A DNA stretch of 63,394 bases from UBA1926 sp002337215 (lineage in GTDB: Bacteria > Planctomycetota > Phycisphaerae > Phycisphaerales > UBA1924). Under the pieces are notes generated by a model that was not told the origin of the DNA, did not search any database, and worked only from the letters and a program-made list of their open reading frames with translations. A program made the position numbers and the translations under genes. This document shows, piece after piece, positions 42,793 through 51,439 of the stretch (position 1 is its first letter; the number at the start of each line of letters is the position of its first letter). The stretch covers positions 1 to 63,394 of the forward strand of contig CAXBAF010000023.1 of assembly GCA_963973795.1 (NCBI GenBank). Reading direction: 5' to 3'.

Positions 42793-44220
42793 GTGTGGAT
42801 CTGGATCTCGCGCGTGCTCCGCTGGACGATCGGGCTTATCGCGGTCGTGATCGCGATCGGGCTGTTCCTCTATCTCTCCGAGAACAGGGCCGCGCCGAGC
42901 CAAAGCGAGGACGCCCGGGCGCTTCAGGTGGTGCGTGCCGTTCGTGTCGAACCGCAGCCCGTGGCGATGCGTTGGTCGGGGTACGGCACGGCCCGTGCGC
43001 TCGAAGCATCCGACGTCGCCGCGGAGATCGCCGGACGGGTCATCGAGCGTCCCGAGGGGCTTGAGGCGGGCGTTTCGGTTCACAAGGGCGACCTGCTCGC
43101 AAAGCTCGATCCTCGGGACTACCAGTCGCGGGCGCTGTCGGCCCGCAAGCAGGCCGATTCGTTCGACGCCCAGCTCTCGGCGCTCGAGATCGAGGAAGCC
43201 CGTCTGGGCGAGCAGGCGGACCTGCTGGCTGAAGAACTCGCGGTCGCGGAGCGGGAACTCGACCGGGCAAAGAGGACTCTCGACGCCGGCGCCGGGAACG
43301 CGAGCGCGGTCGATACGAGGCTGCAATCGCTCAAGGCGCTCGCGCGATCGCGCGCGGCCATCCTCACCCAGCTCGAAGTGATCCCATCGCGACGCGCACA
43401 ACTCCGTTCGGCGCTCGAGGCGGCGAGGGCCGACCAGGGCCTGGCCGAGGACAATCTGGCACGCACGCAGGTCGTCGCGCCCTTTGATGGCGTGGTCCAG
43501 AGCATCGGAATCCAGGTCGGCGAGTGGGCGCGTGCCGGCGACACGATCGCGCGCATCGTTGATCTCTCGGTCATCGAGGTTCCGCTCCGTCTGCCGCAGA
43601 GCGCCGTCGGACGGGTCGCGCTCGGTGACAGCGTGGACCTGACGGCCGAGGGCCCCCTCTCGCTCGCGTGGGCGGGGTCGATCGGCCGGATCGCCCCCGA
43701 ATCGGACGCGGCGACCCGCAGCGCGACGATCTTCGTCGAGGTCCGCCAACGCCCCGAGTCGGATGGAAGAACCCTGCTGCGGCCCGGGCAGTTCGTCATG
43801 GGGCGCGTGGTGTCATCGGAGATCGCCGATTCGCTGGTGCTCCCAAGGCGGAGCGTCGACGCGGGGCGGGTGCTCGTCGCCCGGCCCTGGCGCGAGGGTG
43901 ACCCCGCGCTGCCCGACGGCGCGCGCACACCGATGGTCGTGCGCGAGGCCGAGGTCGAAACCGCCCAATTCATCGAGGCCGAGTTCCCGAGCATCGACCC
44001 CGCGGAGACGCAGTGGGTCGTGGTCCGGCGCGGCGGCGGCCCCCGCGGCATCGAGGGGGGCTCGATCGTGCTCACGAGCAACCTCGACACGCTGCGACCC
44101 GGTGACCTGGTGGATGTCCGTCTCGAAGCCGGCGGTGCGCCGGATCCGGAGCGCGATGACTCCGAGACCGGGATCGCCGCGAACACAGACGCGGACGCGA
44201 AGCCGGAGGACAGGCCGTGA
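42793..44220 (+). CDS. RND efflux membrane fusion (HlyD/AcrA-type) protein
   Basis: A 475-residue periplasmic adaptor linking an inner-membrane RND pump to an outer-membrane channel. A GTG at 42793 with AAAGGGAG upstream gives an N-terminal membrane anchor (VLRWTIGLIAVVIAIGLFLYL). The barrel-sandwich half ALEASDVAAEIAGRVIE, a long coiled coil (about 130-240) and the second lipoyl half ARTQVVAPFDGVVQSIGIQVGEWARAGDTIARIVDLS are typical. A beta-barrel and membrane-proximal part follow. It overlaps the transporter start by 4 bp. No outer-membrane factor gene is nearby. Confidence 0.9.
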   Translation: MWIWISRVLRWTIGLIAVVIAIGLFLYLSENRAAPSQSEDARALQVVRAVRVEPQPVAMRWSGYGTARALEASDVAAEIAGRVIERPEGLEAGVSVHKGDLLAKLDPRDYQSRALSARKQADSFDAQLSALEIEEARLGEQADLLAEELAVAERELDRAKRTLDAGAGNASAVDTRLQSLKALARSRAAILTQLEVIPSRRAQLRSALEAARADQGLAEDNLARTQVVAPFDGVVQSIGIQVGEWARAGDTIARIVDLSVIEVPLRLPQSAVGRVALGDSVDLTAEGPLSLAWAGSIGRIAPESDAATRSATIFVEVRQRPESDGRTLLRPGQFVMGRVVSSEIADSLVLPRRSVDAGRVLVARPWREGDPALPDGARTPMVVREAEVETAQFIEAEFPSIDPAETQWVVVRRGGGPRGIEGGSIVLTSNLDTLRPGDLVDVRLEAGGAPDPERDDSETGIAANTDADAKPEDRP

Positions 44221-47200
44221 GTCTCGCCGCTTTTGGTGTCAAAAACCCGGTCGTCGCGAACCTCGTGATGTTCACCATCATCGGGGCCGGTGTGATCTTT
44301 GGGATGTCGCTCGTGCGCGAGTTCTTCCCGGAGACGCGTCCCAACATGGTCTCGATCAACGCGCCCTATCCGGGCGCGGCACCGGACGAGGTCGAGGACG
44401 CGCTGACGATCAAGATTGAGGACGCCGTCGAGGACGTTTCCGACGTCGTGGAGATCACGTCCATCGTCGGCGAGGGCGGCACGTCAATCATGGTGGAGTT
44501 CGAGGACGGCGTGGACATCGACCAGGCCGTGCAGGATGTCCAGACCGAGGTGGATGCGCTCCAGGACCTCCCGGACGCGGCGGACCGGATCGTGGTCGCC
44601 AAGATGGAGCCCAACCTGCCGGCGATCTCGCTGTCGGTGTTCGGCGACGCGACCGAGAAGGATCTGAAGAACGCCGCTCGCGAGATCCGCGACGACCTGC
44701 GGTCCCTGCCAGGAATGGGCGATATCGCGCTGGGCGGCGTGCGCAACGACGAAATCAGTGTTGAGATCCGCCCCGAATCGCTCATCGAGTATGGGCTTTC
44801 GCTCCCGCTCGTCGCCGATCGGATCCGCGAGGCGATGATTGAACTGCCGGGCGGGAGCGTGCGCACCTCGACGGCCAACATCAGCCTTCGGAGCGTGGGC
44901 GTCGAGGAAAGGGCGGACTCGATCCGAGGGATCGTGCTCACGGCCTCGGACGGGCGGGCCGTCCGCCTCGAGGAGGTCGCGACGGTGCGCGACGGGTTCG
45001 CCGACACGCCGCTGATCAGTCGGCTCAACGGATTCCCCAGCGCGAACATGACGGTGTTCAAGAAGGGTGATGAGGACATCGTCAAGATCGCGGAGATGGT
45101 GAAGGCCTACGCCGCGGGTCGGAAGGGCGAGGAGATTGAGCTGACAACGGTCGAGAAGCTCTCCGCGTTGCTTGCCCGGCCCGGGAGCGACGCGCCCCTC
45201 TCCGACCGCCACGAGGCATACCTGCTGGGAATGAGTAAGGCGGGCTCGGCCCTGCCCGGCGAGCTCACGACGACGACCGACCTCGCCCGCTTCGTCGTGG
45301 GCCGGATGGATCTGCTGATCCGCAACGCGTTCTGGGGCGGGATCCTGGTCTTCGCGACGCTGGTGCTGCTGCTGAACCGCCGCGTGTCGTTCTGGGTCGC
45401 GATGGGCCTGATCATCAGCCTGCTCGGGACGCTGGCGGTGATGAAGTTCATGGGCATCACGCTCAACCTGCTGAGCATGTTCGGACTCATCGTGGTGATC
45501 GGCATCCTGGTCGACGACGCGATCGTGGTCGCCGAGAACATCACCGCCAAGCACGAGGCGGGTGAGCCTGCGCTGCAGGCCGCGGTGACGGGGACCAAGC
45601 AGGTCGCCTGGCCCGTCGTGGCGACTGTGATCACGACGATCTGCGCGTTCCTGCCGCTCGCGTTGATTGAGGGCAATATCGGGGACATGCTGGGTGTGCT
45701 CCCGGTGATCGTCGCGTGCGCGTTGCTGGTCTCGCTGATCGAGAGCCTGTTCATCCTGCCGAGCCACATGGGGCACAGCCTCAAGCACGCCGACAAGGTG
45801 CACCGGGAGCACCGGGAGGGCTGGTTCACGCGGTTCGAAGACAAGCTCGATGCGAAGCGGGACGCTCTGTTCACTCGCGGCATCGCGCCGGCCTACGTCC
45901 GCCTGCTCCGCGTGATGCTGAAAGCCCGGTACACGACGCTCATGTGCGCGATCGCGCTGGTGATCGGCTCGGTCGGCCTGATCGCGGGCGGGCAGCTCGA
46001 GTTCATCTTCCTCGAGTCCGACGACGCGGAGACCGTCACGATCGAGCTGCAGATGCCGGTGGGTACGTCGCTTGCCGAGACGGACCGCGTGACCAAGCGG
46101 CTGGAAGACGCCGTGCGACAGCAGGACGAGATCCGGTCCTTCTTCACCGTTGTGGGGACCATCCAATCGATGATGGGGGACGGGCCCAGCAGCGCGGGGA
46201 CGAACCAGGCGCAGCTGATCCTTGAGCTCGAACCTGTCGAATTCCGCGAGCGCACCAGCGAACAGGTGATCCAATCCATCCGCGACGCGACGGGGGAACT
46301 GAGCGGTGTCAAGAGCCTCAGGCTGATGGGCGTGTCGGGCGGCCCCGAGGGCGTCGCGCTGAGCTTCACGCTCACGGGCGGCGCGGACCAGCAGACGCTC
46401 GACCGGGCCGCGACCGACGTGATGGACCTCATGGCGAGCTACGACGGCGTGGTCGATATCGCGACCGACAGCGAGGCGGGGCAGCGCGAACTGCGGTTCA
46501 CGCTCCGCGAGGGCGCCCGCGAGTTGGGGTTCACGCGTGCGAGCCTGGGGCGGCAGATCCAGGGCATGGTCTTCGGGCTCGAGGCGTTCACGTTCGCTGG
46601 AATCCGCGAGGACGTGGACGTGCGGGTGATGTCGCCCGAGAGCGTCCGCCGGTCGCTGGCGTCGATCGAGTCGCAGTTCGTGTTCACGCCGGATGGACGC
46701 GCCGTGCCGTTGAGCGAGGTCGCGGTCATCGAGGAAGCCGAGAGCTACGCGACCATCCGCCGGCTGGACGGCGACCGCTCGGTGACCGTATCGGCGGACG
46801 TGAACCGGGCGATCGCGAACCCCGACGAGATCGCGGGGAGCCTGCAGGCGAGGTTCCCCGAGATCGAGGCGAAGTACGGCGATGTCGAGATCGTCGCCCG
46901 AGGCAGGCAGAAGGACATGGCGGACTCGTTCCGCACGCTGCCGATCGGGTTCATGGTCGCGTCGGGGCTGATCTACGTCACGCTCGCATGGCTGTTCCGG
47001 AGTTACCTGCAGCCTCTGGTGGTCATGAGCGCGATCCCGTTCGCGACGATCGGGATGATCTGGGGCCACCTGCTGCTCGGCTACTCGATGACGTTCCTGA
47101 GCCTGATCGGGTTCGTCGCGCTCTCGGGGATCGTGGTCAACGACTCGCTGATCTTCATGGAGTTCTTCAACGAGCAGCGGCGCGCGCACGGGCGGAGCGT

Positions 47201-47513
47201 CTTCGACTCGGCCATCGAGGCCGGGCGGGCGCGGGTCCGCCCCATCCTGCTGACGACGATCACCACGGTGCTGGGCCTGCTCCCGCTCATGCTCGAGCAG
47301 AGTTTTCAGGCACGGTTCCTGATCCCGATGGCGATCACGATCGCGTTCGGCCTCATGAGCGCGACCGGGATCATCCTGATCGTGCTGCCCTGCCTGCTGA
47401 TGATCCTTCAGGACATCAAGGGGGTGACGCATCGGCTGTGGACAGGGCGTCGGATTGATGCCGGGAACGCACGAGAGACCCCGACTGCGGCGGCCACGTC
47501 ATCAGCGTCCTGA
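44217..47513 (+). CDS. RND-family efflux transporter (AcrB/HAE-type)
   Basis: A 1098-residue proton-driven transporter with GTG start in GTGA overlap. TM1 is VVANLVMFTIIGAGVIFGMSLVREFFP, followed by the porter-domain opening PYPGAAPDEVEDALTIKIEDAV. The TM4 region contains the proton-relay pair in VVIGILVDDAIVVAENI (Asp-Asp), and a second half repeats the pattern from about residue 580, with a C-terminal FLSLIGFVALSGIVVNDSLIFMEF. Substrate cannot be read from the sequence. A Lys/Glu-rich insertion near 295-330 lengthens the first porter domain's exit. The 183 bp after it carries a dyad at 47527-47551. Confidence 0.94.
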   Translation: MSLAAFGVKNPVVANLVMFTIIGAGVIFGMSLVREFFPETRPNMVSINAPYPGAAPDEVEDALTIKIEDAVEDVSDVVEITSIVGEGGTSIMVEFEDGVDIDQAVQDVQTEVDALQDLPDAADRIVVAKMEPNLPAISLSVFGDATEKDLKNAAREIRDDLRSLPGMGDIALGGVRNDEISVEIRPESLIEYGLSLPLVADRIREAMIELPGGSVRTSTANISLRSVGVEERADSIRGIVLTASDGRAVRLEEVATVRDGFADTPLISRLNGFPSANMTVFKKGDEDIVKIAEMVKAYAAGRKGEEIELTTVEKLSALLARPGSDAPLSDRHEAYLLGMSKAGSALPGELTTTTDLARFVVGRMDLLIRNAFWGGILVFATLVLLLNRRVSFWVAMGLIISLLGTLAVMKFMGITLNLLSMFGLIVVIGILVDDAIVVAENITAKHEAGEPALQAAVTGTKQVAWPVVATVITTICAFLPLALIEGNIGDMLGVLPVIVACALLVSLIESLFILPSHMGHSLKHADKVHREHREGWFTRFEDKLDAKRDALFTRGIAPAYVRLLRVMLKARYTTLMCAIALVIGSVGLIAGGQLEFIFLESDDAETVTIELQMPVGTSLAETDRVTKRLEDAVRQQDEIRSFFTVVGTIQSMMGDGPSSAGTNQAQLILELEPVEFRERTSEQVIQSIRDATGELSGVKSLRLMGVSGGPEGVALSFTLTGGADQQTLDRAATDVMDLMASYDGVVDIATDSEAGQRELRFTLREGARELGFTRASLGRQIQGMVFGLEAFTFAGIREDVDVRVMSPESVRRSLASIESQFVFTPDGRAVPLSEVAVIEEAESYATIRRLDGDRSVTVSADVNRAIANPDEIAGSLQARFPEIEAKYGDVEIVARGRQKDMADSFRTLPIGFMVASGLIYVTLAWLFRSYLQPLVVMSAIPFATIGMIWGHLLLGYSMTFLSLIGFVALSGIVVNDSLIFMEFFNEQRRAHGRSVFDSAIEAGRARVRPILLTTITTVLGLLPLMLEQSFQARFLIPMAITIAFGLMSATGIILIVLPCLLMILQDIKGVTHRLWTGRRIDAGNARETPTAAATSSAS

Positions 47514-47526
47514 TCTGGACCCGATC

Positions 47527-47551
47527 CGATCGACATCTCGTCTGTCGATCG
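47527..47551. terminator. Dyad downstream of the efflux operon
   Basis: CGATCGACA (47527-47535) and TGTCGATCG (47543-47551) pair perfectly around a 7-nt loop, 13 bp after the transporter stop. No T-tract follows, so it may be a pause or stability element instead of a true terminator. The next 145 bp carry only a doubtful 63-codon frame on the minus strand. Confidence 0.4.
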
Positions 47552-47696
47552 AGATACAGCGCCGATAGGTGTTGTCTACAGCGACACCGCCATCAACGTC
47601 ATGCGTGCCCGAATTCGCCGAGTCGGTCGCGGCCTGAAGAGCCTTCTCGAGCAGTCTCGTCGGCTGCTCCGTCGTCGACGCCGGCATCGGCATGGG

Positions 47697-48542
47697 TTAA
47701 ATCTCCGTCCGCACCGCGACCAGTTCCGGGAAGAACCGGTGGTCGATCATCTGCCGCAGGAAGGCGACGCCCGATGAGCCGCCGGTGCCCTTCTTGAATC
47801 CGATGATCCGCTCGACGACGCGCATGTGCCGGTAACGCCACAGGCCGAATTGTTCTTCGACGTCGACGAGTTTTTCGGCCATCTCGTACGCGTCCCAGTG
47901 TTTTTCGGGGTGGGTGTAGATTGTCTTGAAGACATCGACCACGCCGGGATGCGATTCGTACGCCCGGGTTGGGTCGCGTGTGAGAACCTCCTCGGGAACC
48001 GGCAGCCCCCGGTCGGCGAGATGCCGCAGGAACGCGTCGTAGATGCTGGGGCCCTCGAGCGTCGTTCGCAGCACCCGCTCCGCCCCGGGGTCGTGCCGGT
48101 GCATGCCGACCATCCGCTCGTCCTTGTTGCCCAGCAGGAACTCGACCCGCCGGTACTGCACGCTCTGGAACCCGCTCGCGCTGCCCAGCACGCCCCGGAA
48201 CTGGATGTACTCGCTGGGCGTCAGCGTCGCGAGCACGCTCCACTGGTCGAGCATCACCGACTGCACGTGCTTGACGCGTGCCAGGATCTTGAAGCAGGGC
48301 TCGAGATCGCCCGCCTGCACGAACCGGATCGCCGCGGTCAGCTCGTGGATCACCTGCTTGAGCCAGAGCTCCATCGTCTGGTGCACGATGATGAAGAGCA
48401 TCTCGTCGTGGTGCGCCCCGTCCTCGCCCTTGAGCCCGGACAGCGGGTGCTGGGCATCGAGGATCTTGCCGAGGTCGAGATACCCCGAGTAGGTCATCCG
48501 GTCGGCGTGGTCGGTCACGATCGTCGATTCGATTTCGCGCAT
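47697..48542 (-). CDS. kynA: Tryptophan 2,3-dioxygenase
   Basis: A 281-residue haem enzyme that opens the indole ring of L-tryptophan to N-formylkynurenine. Family signatures are intact: TYSGYLDLGKILDAQHPLS, AHHDEMLFIIVHQTMELWLKQVIHEL (distal His region), QFRGVLGSASGFQS, and RYRHMRVVERIIGFKKGTGGSSGVAFL (proximal His and substrate loop). AGGAG precedes ATG at 48542; the open frame beyond that is not conserved. It stands without other kynurenine-pathway genes, so its products may feed catabolism or NAD synthesis encoded elsewhere. Confidence 0.95.
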   Translation of the reverse strand: MREIESTIVTDHADRMTYSGYLDLGKILDAQHPLSGLKGEDGAHHDEMLFIIVHQTMELWLKQVIHELTAAIRFVQAGDLEPCFKILARVKHVQSVMLDQWSVLATLTPSEYIQFRGVLGSASGFQSVQYRRVEFLLGNKDERMVGMHRHDPGAERVLRTTLEGPSIYDAFLRHLADRGLPVPEEVLTRDPTRAYESHPGVVDVFKTIYTHPEKHWDAYEMAEKLVDVEEQFGLWRYRHMRVVERIIGFKKGTGGSSGVAFLRQMIDHRFFPELVAVRTEI

Positions 48543-48571
48543 CGGTGTGGGCTCCTGCAACGCACTGTACC

Positions 48572-48600
48572 GTGCCACTGACCTGCAACGCAGGCCAGTA
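48572..48600. repeat. Palindromic repeat, copy 1 (imperfect)
   Basis: GTGCCACTGACCTGC is followed by AAC and GCAGGCCAGTA. The arms CTGACCTGC and GCAGGCCAG differ from perfect pairing by one base. It lies 30 bp upstream of the dioxygenase start, in its probable promoter/leader, and shares its core with copies at 48631 and 51307. Confidence 0.8.
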
Positions 48601-48630
48601 TCCAGCACGCCGAACTCTTGTTCTGAGTCT

Positions 48631-48660
48631 GCACTGACCTGCGGGGCAGGTCAGTGGCAC
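48631..48660. repeat. Palindromic repeat, copy 2
   Basis: CACTGACCTGC (48632-48642), loop GGG, GCAGGTCAGTG (48646-48656): a perfect 11-bp hairpin followed by GCAC. It lies between the zinc-ribbon gene stop and the dioxygenase gene. On the minus strand the flank reads GTGCC before the stem, the same flank that copies 1 and 3 show on the plus strand. Confidence 0.85.
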
Positions 48661-48682
48661 AGGCAAGCGCAGGAATCGGCAC

Positions 48683-49891
48683 TCATCGCATGCCCCCGCT
48701 CGCCGCGACGATCGCCACCACGCCCCCGCCCACAACGAGCATCCCGAGCACAAACAGCAGGATCTTCACCCAACTCCACGGCGCCTCCCCCACCACCTTG
48801 CCGGTCTGCCCGTGGATGAGCACGGTGTAGGTCGTCTCCTTGAAGCGGTACTGCAACGACCAGATGGGCAGCAGCACGTGCTTCCAATGCACATCTGAGA
48901 TCGTGTTCTTCACCCGTAGCCGACGCTGGGTATCTCCCGGCACGTCTCCCGAACACCGACTCCGCTGCTCGGCCTCCACCGCCGCCTGCCCGCTCGACCA
49001 GCCCTGCTCGAGATCGATCCGGTATTCCTCGGCCCGCCAGCCCGCGAGATACTCGGGCTTGTACGGCACGAGCGCGCGCAGATCGAACACCCCGAGCTTC
49101 TGCACGAGATCGAGCGGCTTGCCCACCGACGCAGGAATCAGCAGGTCGTCGTACGCGTCCCGCCGATCGCCCCACTTGGGCACCCATCGGACTTTGCGCA
49201 CACGCTTCGTCCGCCGGACTCGCCTGCCGTTGACCGTCGTCCAGTACGACCGCGTGACGTAGTAGTAGTACCCCGCGTCCGCCGACCACTCGCTGAAGAC
49301 CCGGCAGTCGAACGTCCAGAAGGGCGTGTAGACCCCCACCGCCTGGAATTTTTTCAGTTCCTTGAGCGCGTTGGGGCGGAACCACAACCCGCGGAGCCAC
49401 TTCTTGAACGCCCGCTCGACATCGGCTCTGCCCACATCGATCGGCACGAGCGACTCGGGGCGGATCGCGTTGCGGTTTGCGGCCTGATCGAGCACGCTGG
49501 GTGAGCCGCAATAGACGCAGACCTCCGCGGTCGCCGCCGTCGCGCCGCGGTCCATCGAGACATCCGCCCCGCATGTGTTGCAGTGCGTGACCCGGCGTTC
49601 AAGCCCCAGCCCCCGCGCGGCCGAGCCGGCTTCTGATAAAGGCCGCTCGAGGATCGTCCCCTCGCCCCGCGGCACCGCCATCGTGTGCTCGCAATAACCG
49701 CAGTGCAGCGCGTCGGCGTCGGGGTTCCACCGCATGTTCGCCCCGCAGTTGGGGCAGGCGAACTGGAGATCGTCGGCGCGATCGGCGAGCAGGTCCTCGG
49801 CCGACTCGTCGATGAAGTTCTCGGTCGAATCCTCGACCAGATCGGCGTGCTCATCATCAGGATGCCGCGACCCGTCCGCCATCAGACCCAT
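48683..49891 (-). CDS. Membrane protein with two zinc ribbons (YdjG-like)
   Basis: A protein of about 402 residues. Two cysteine pairs in CPNCGANMRW...LHCGYC and a second set CNTCGADVSMD...VCVYCGSPSVL form TFIIB-type zinc ribbons in the first 150 residues. A middle domain has tandem aromatic segments (FKKWLRGLWFRP, VGVYTPFWTFDC, YYYYVTRSYWTTVNG, WKHVLLPIWSLQYRFKETTYTVLIHGQTGKVVG). A single transmembrane helix ends it (VKILLFVLGMLVVGGGVVAIVAAS). The starts at 49891 and 49882 are equally likely; extending to 49978 would make non-triplet 14-bp repeats coding. It is divergent from an SPFH gene, as ydjG and ydjI are linked in Bacillus. Confidence 0.75.
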   Translation of the reverse strand: MGLMADGSRHPDDEHADLVEDSTENFIDESAEDLLADRADDLQFACPNCGANMRWNPDADALHCGYCEHTMAVPRGEGTILERPLSEAGSAARGLGLERRVTHCNTCGADVSMDRGATAATAEVCVYCGSPSVLDQAANRNAIRPESLVPIDVGRADVERAFKKWLRGLWFRPNALKELKKFQAVGVYTPFWTFDCRVFSEWSADAGYYYYVTRSYWTTVNGRRVRRTKRVRKVRWVPKWGDRRDAYDDLLIPASVGKPLDLVQKLGVFDLRALVPYKPEYLAGWRAEEYRIDLEQGWSSGQAAVEAEQRSRCSGDVPGDTQRRLRVKNTISDVHWKHVLLPIWSLQYRFKETTYTVLIHGQTGKVVGEAPWSWVKILLFVLGMLVVGGGVVAIVAASGGMR

Positions 49892-49912
49892 CCCCGGACC
49901 AATTCCCGAAAC

Positions 49913-49949
49913 CTGAAACCCATCTTCTGAAACCCGTTCTCTGAAACCC
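49913..49949. repeat. Three CTGAAACCC repeats with 14-bp period
   Basis: CTGAAACCC occurs at 49913-49921, 49927-49935 and 49941-49949, with starts exactly 14 bp apart. The 14-bp spacing is not a multiple of three, so the repeats are unlikely to be coding. They sit just upstream of the zinc-ribbon start, in the divergent region facing the SPFH gene, where an operator or iteron-like site could act on both. Confidence 0.75.
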
Positions 49950-50152
49950 AGCCGCACGCGCTGCCAACAAGCAGACAAGGCGACACGCAGAGGCTACCGG
50001 CCTTGCTCGGGATCCGCCGAACCGGCTTTCAAGTCCGCCGATCCGGCCGAGCCGGGCGAGCGATCCCGATACACTGCGACCCGCGCACGGGAACCGTGCA
50101 GGCCACCGCCCGCGCGGCGTGTTGCGTCATGACAGCGTGAAAGGGGATACTC

Positions 50153-51283
50153 ATGGGTTTCGGAGACTGGTTCAAGCGGGGCGTCAGCGAGATGATGATC
50201 GCCCGCCCCGACGACGCGAAGCCGCACGTCGTCTGGAAGCACCCCGACCCCACGATCCCGCTCAAATCGCAACTCACGGTCGAGGCCGACGAGCGCGCCG
50301 TCTTCTTCCGCGACGGCAAAGCCATCGCCACGCTCGGGCCGGGGCGGCACACGCTCGACACGATGAACCTGCCGTTCCTTTCCGACCTGGTCGACAAGTT
50401 CACCGGGGGCGACGTCTTCATCGCCGAGGTCTTCTTCGTCAGCACGCGCGAGCACACCGGCATCAAGTTCGGCGGGCGCGTCGGCCACGTCGAGGACCCC
50501 AAGAGCGGCATCCCCGTCGAGACCATGGTCCACGGCGAGTTCAGCTTCAAGGTCGACGATCCCGAGCAGTTGATCGTGGGCCTCGTGGGCATGGGCCGAA
50601 CCGAGTCGTACCTCGTCCGCTCCTGGATGAAAGAGCAGGTGCTCAAGGTCATCCGCGACCGGATCGCCGAGTTGCTCGTCAAAAACAAGTGGCCGTTGCT
50701 CGACGTCACCAGCGGCGCGTACACCGAGGAACTCGAGCAGCAGGTCCTCGCCGGAATCGACACCCATGTCGGGTCCTATGGCATCGAAGTTCCCCGCCTC
50801 GGCAACTTCACCATCGCCATCGATGAGCAGGACGCCGACAACCTCAAGAAGCTCTACACCGACGCGGCCTACCTCAAGACCGTCGGCGGGGTCGGGGCCT
50901 ACCAGCGGTTCGCCGCCGGCAAGGCGATGATGGGTGCGGGCGAAGGCATGGCGAAGGGCGGCGGCGCGGGGTCCGGCGGCGGTGCTGACGGCGGGGGCGG
51001 CGGAGCCCTGCTCGGCGGCGCGGGCCTCGGCGTCGGGTTCGGGCTCGCCCAGATGCTCGTCCAGCACCCCAAAGGCGGCGAGGTCCTCACCCCCGCCGCC
51101 GCGGGCGTCGTCTGTGCCGCCTGCCACGCCGCGGTGCCTCCGGGCAAGTTCTGCTCCGCCTGCGGCTCGACGCTTGCCCAACCCGAACCCGCGAAGCCCG
51201 AGTCCGGCTTCTGCACCGGGTGCGGCAGCCCGCTTGCTGCGGATGCCAAGTTCTGCGGCCAGTGCGGGGCGGCGCGGGCCTGA
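50153..51283 (+). CDS. SPFH-domain protein with C-terminal zinc ribbons (YdjI-like)
   Basis: A 376-residue protein. MGFGDWFKRGVSEMMIARPDDAKPHVVWKHPDPTIPLKSQLTVEADERAVFF is the start of the SPFH/virion-core-protein family; LGPGRHTLDTMNLPFLSDLVDKFTGG follows and TREHTGIKFGG and an EVPRLGNFTIAIDEQDADNLKKLY segment complete the SPFH domain (about 25-250). A Gly-rich linker (265-310) leads to two zinc-ribbon pairs: CAACHAAV...FCSACGSTL and FCTGCGSPL...FCGQCG. In Bacillus, YdjI recruits the phage-shock protein PspA with YdjG/YdjH; no PspA gene is in the window. ATG at 50153 is preceded by AAAGGGG. A palindromic repeat lies just after it. Confidence 0.85.
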   Translation: MGFGDWFKRGVSEMMIARPDDAKPHVVWKHPDPTIPLKSQLTVEADERAVFFRDGKAIATLGPGRHTLDTMNLPFLSDLVDKFTGGDVFIAEVFFVSTREHTGIKFGGRVGHVEDPKSGIPVETMVHGEFSFKVDDPEQLIVGLVGMGRTESYLVRSWMKEQVLKVIRDRIAELLVKNKWPLLDVTSGAYTEELEQQVLAGIDTHVGSYGIEVPRLGNFTIAIDEQDADNLKKLYTDAAYLKTVGGVGAYQRFAAGKAMMGAGEGMAKGGGAGSGGGADGGGGGALLGGAGLGVGFGLAQMLVQHPKGGEVLTPAAAGVVCAACHAAVPPGKFCSACGSTLAQPEPAKPESGFCTGCGSPLAADAKFCGQCGAARA

Positions 51284-51306
51284 CTGCCCTTCGACACCTC
51301 AACCTC

Positions 51307-51337
51307 GTGCCACTGACCTGCCCAGCAGGTCAGTGCT
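51307..51337. repeat. Palindromic repeat, copy 3
   Basis: GTGC precedes a perfect 11-bp hairpin: CACTGACCTGC (51311-51321), loop CCA, GCAGGTCAGTG (51325-51335), followed by CTCTTT. It lies 24 bp after the SPFH stop, where it may also work as a terminator. The stem matches the other two copies; only the loop varies. Confidence 0.85.
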
Positions 51338-51439
51338 CTTTATCGCCAAACCCCGACTCCGTCGACTCTGCCCCACTACCATGAGGCCGGCACGGATAGC
51401 CCGGTGAGACCCTTTCTGCCCCGAACGGAACCCGCCCCG

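Noticed and set aside
44484..47432. A 982-codon open frame on the minus strand
   Set aside because: It lies fully antisense to the RND transporter, is full of Arg/His/Asp low complexity and has no domain. It is a by-product of high GC content.
47502..47693. A 63-codon frame on the minus strand starting 3 bp after the dioxygenase stop
   Set aside because: Close spacing is suggestive, but the composition is unremarkable, no ribosome site is clear and it spans the dyad at 47527-47551.
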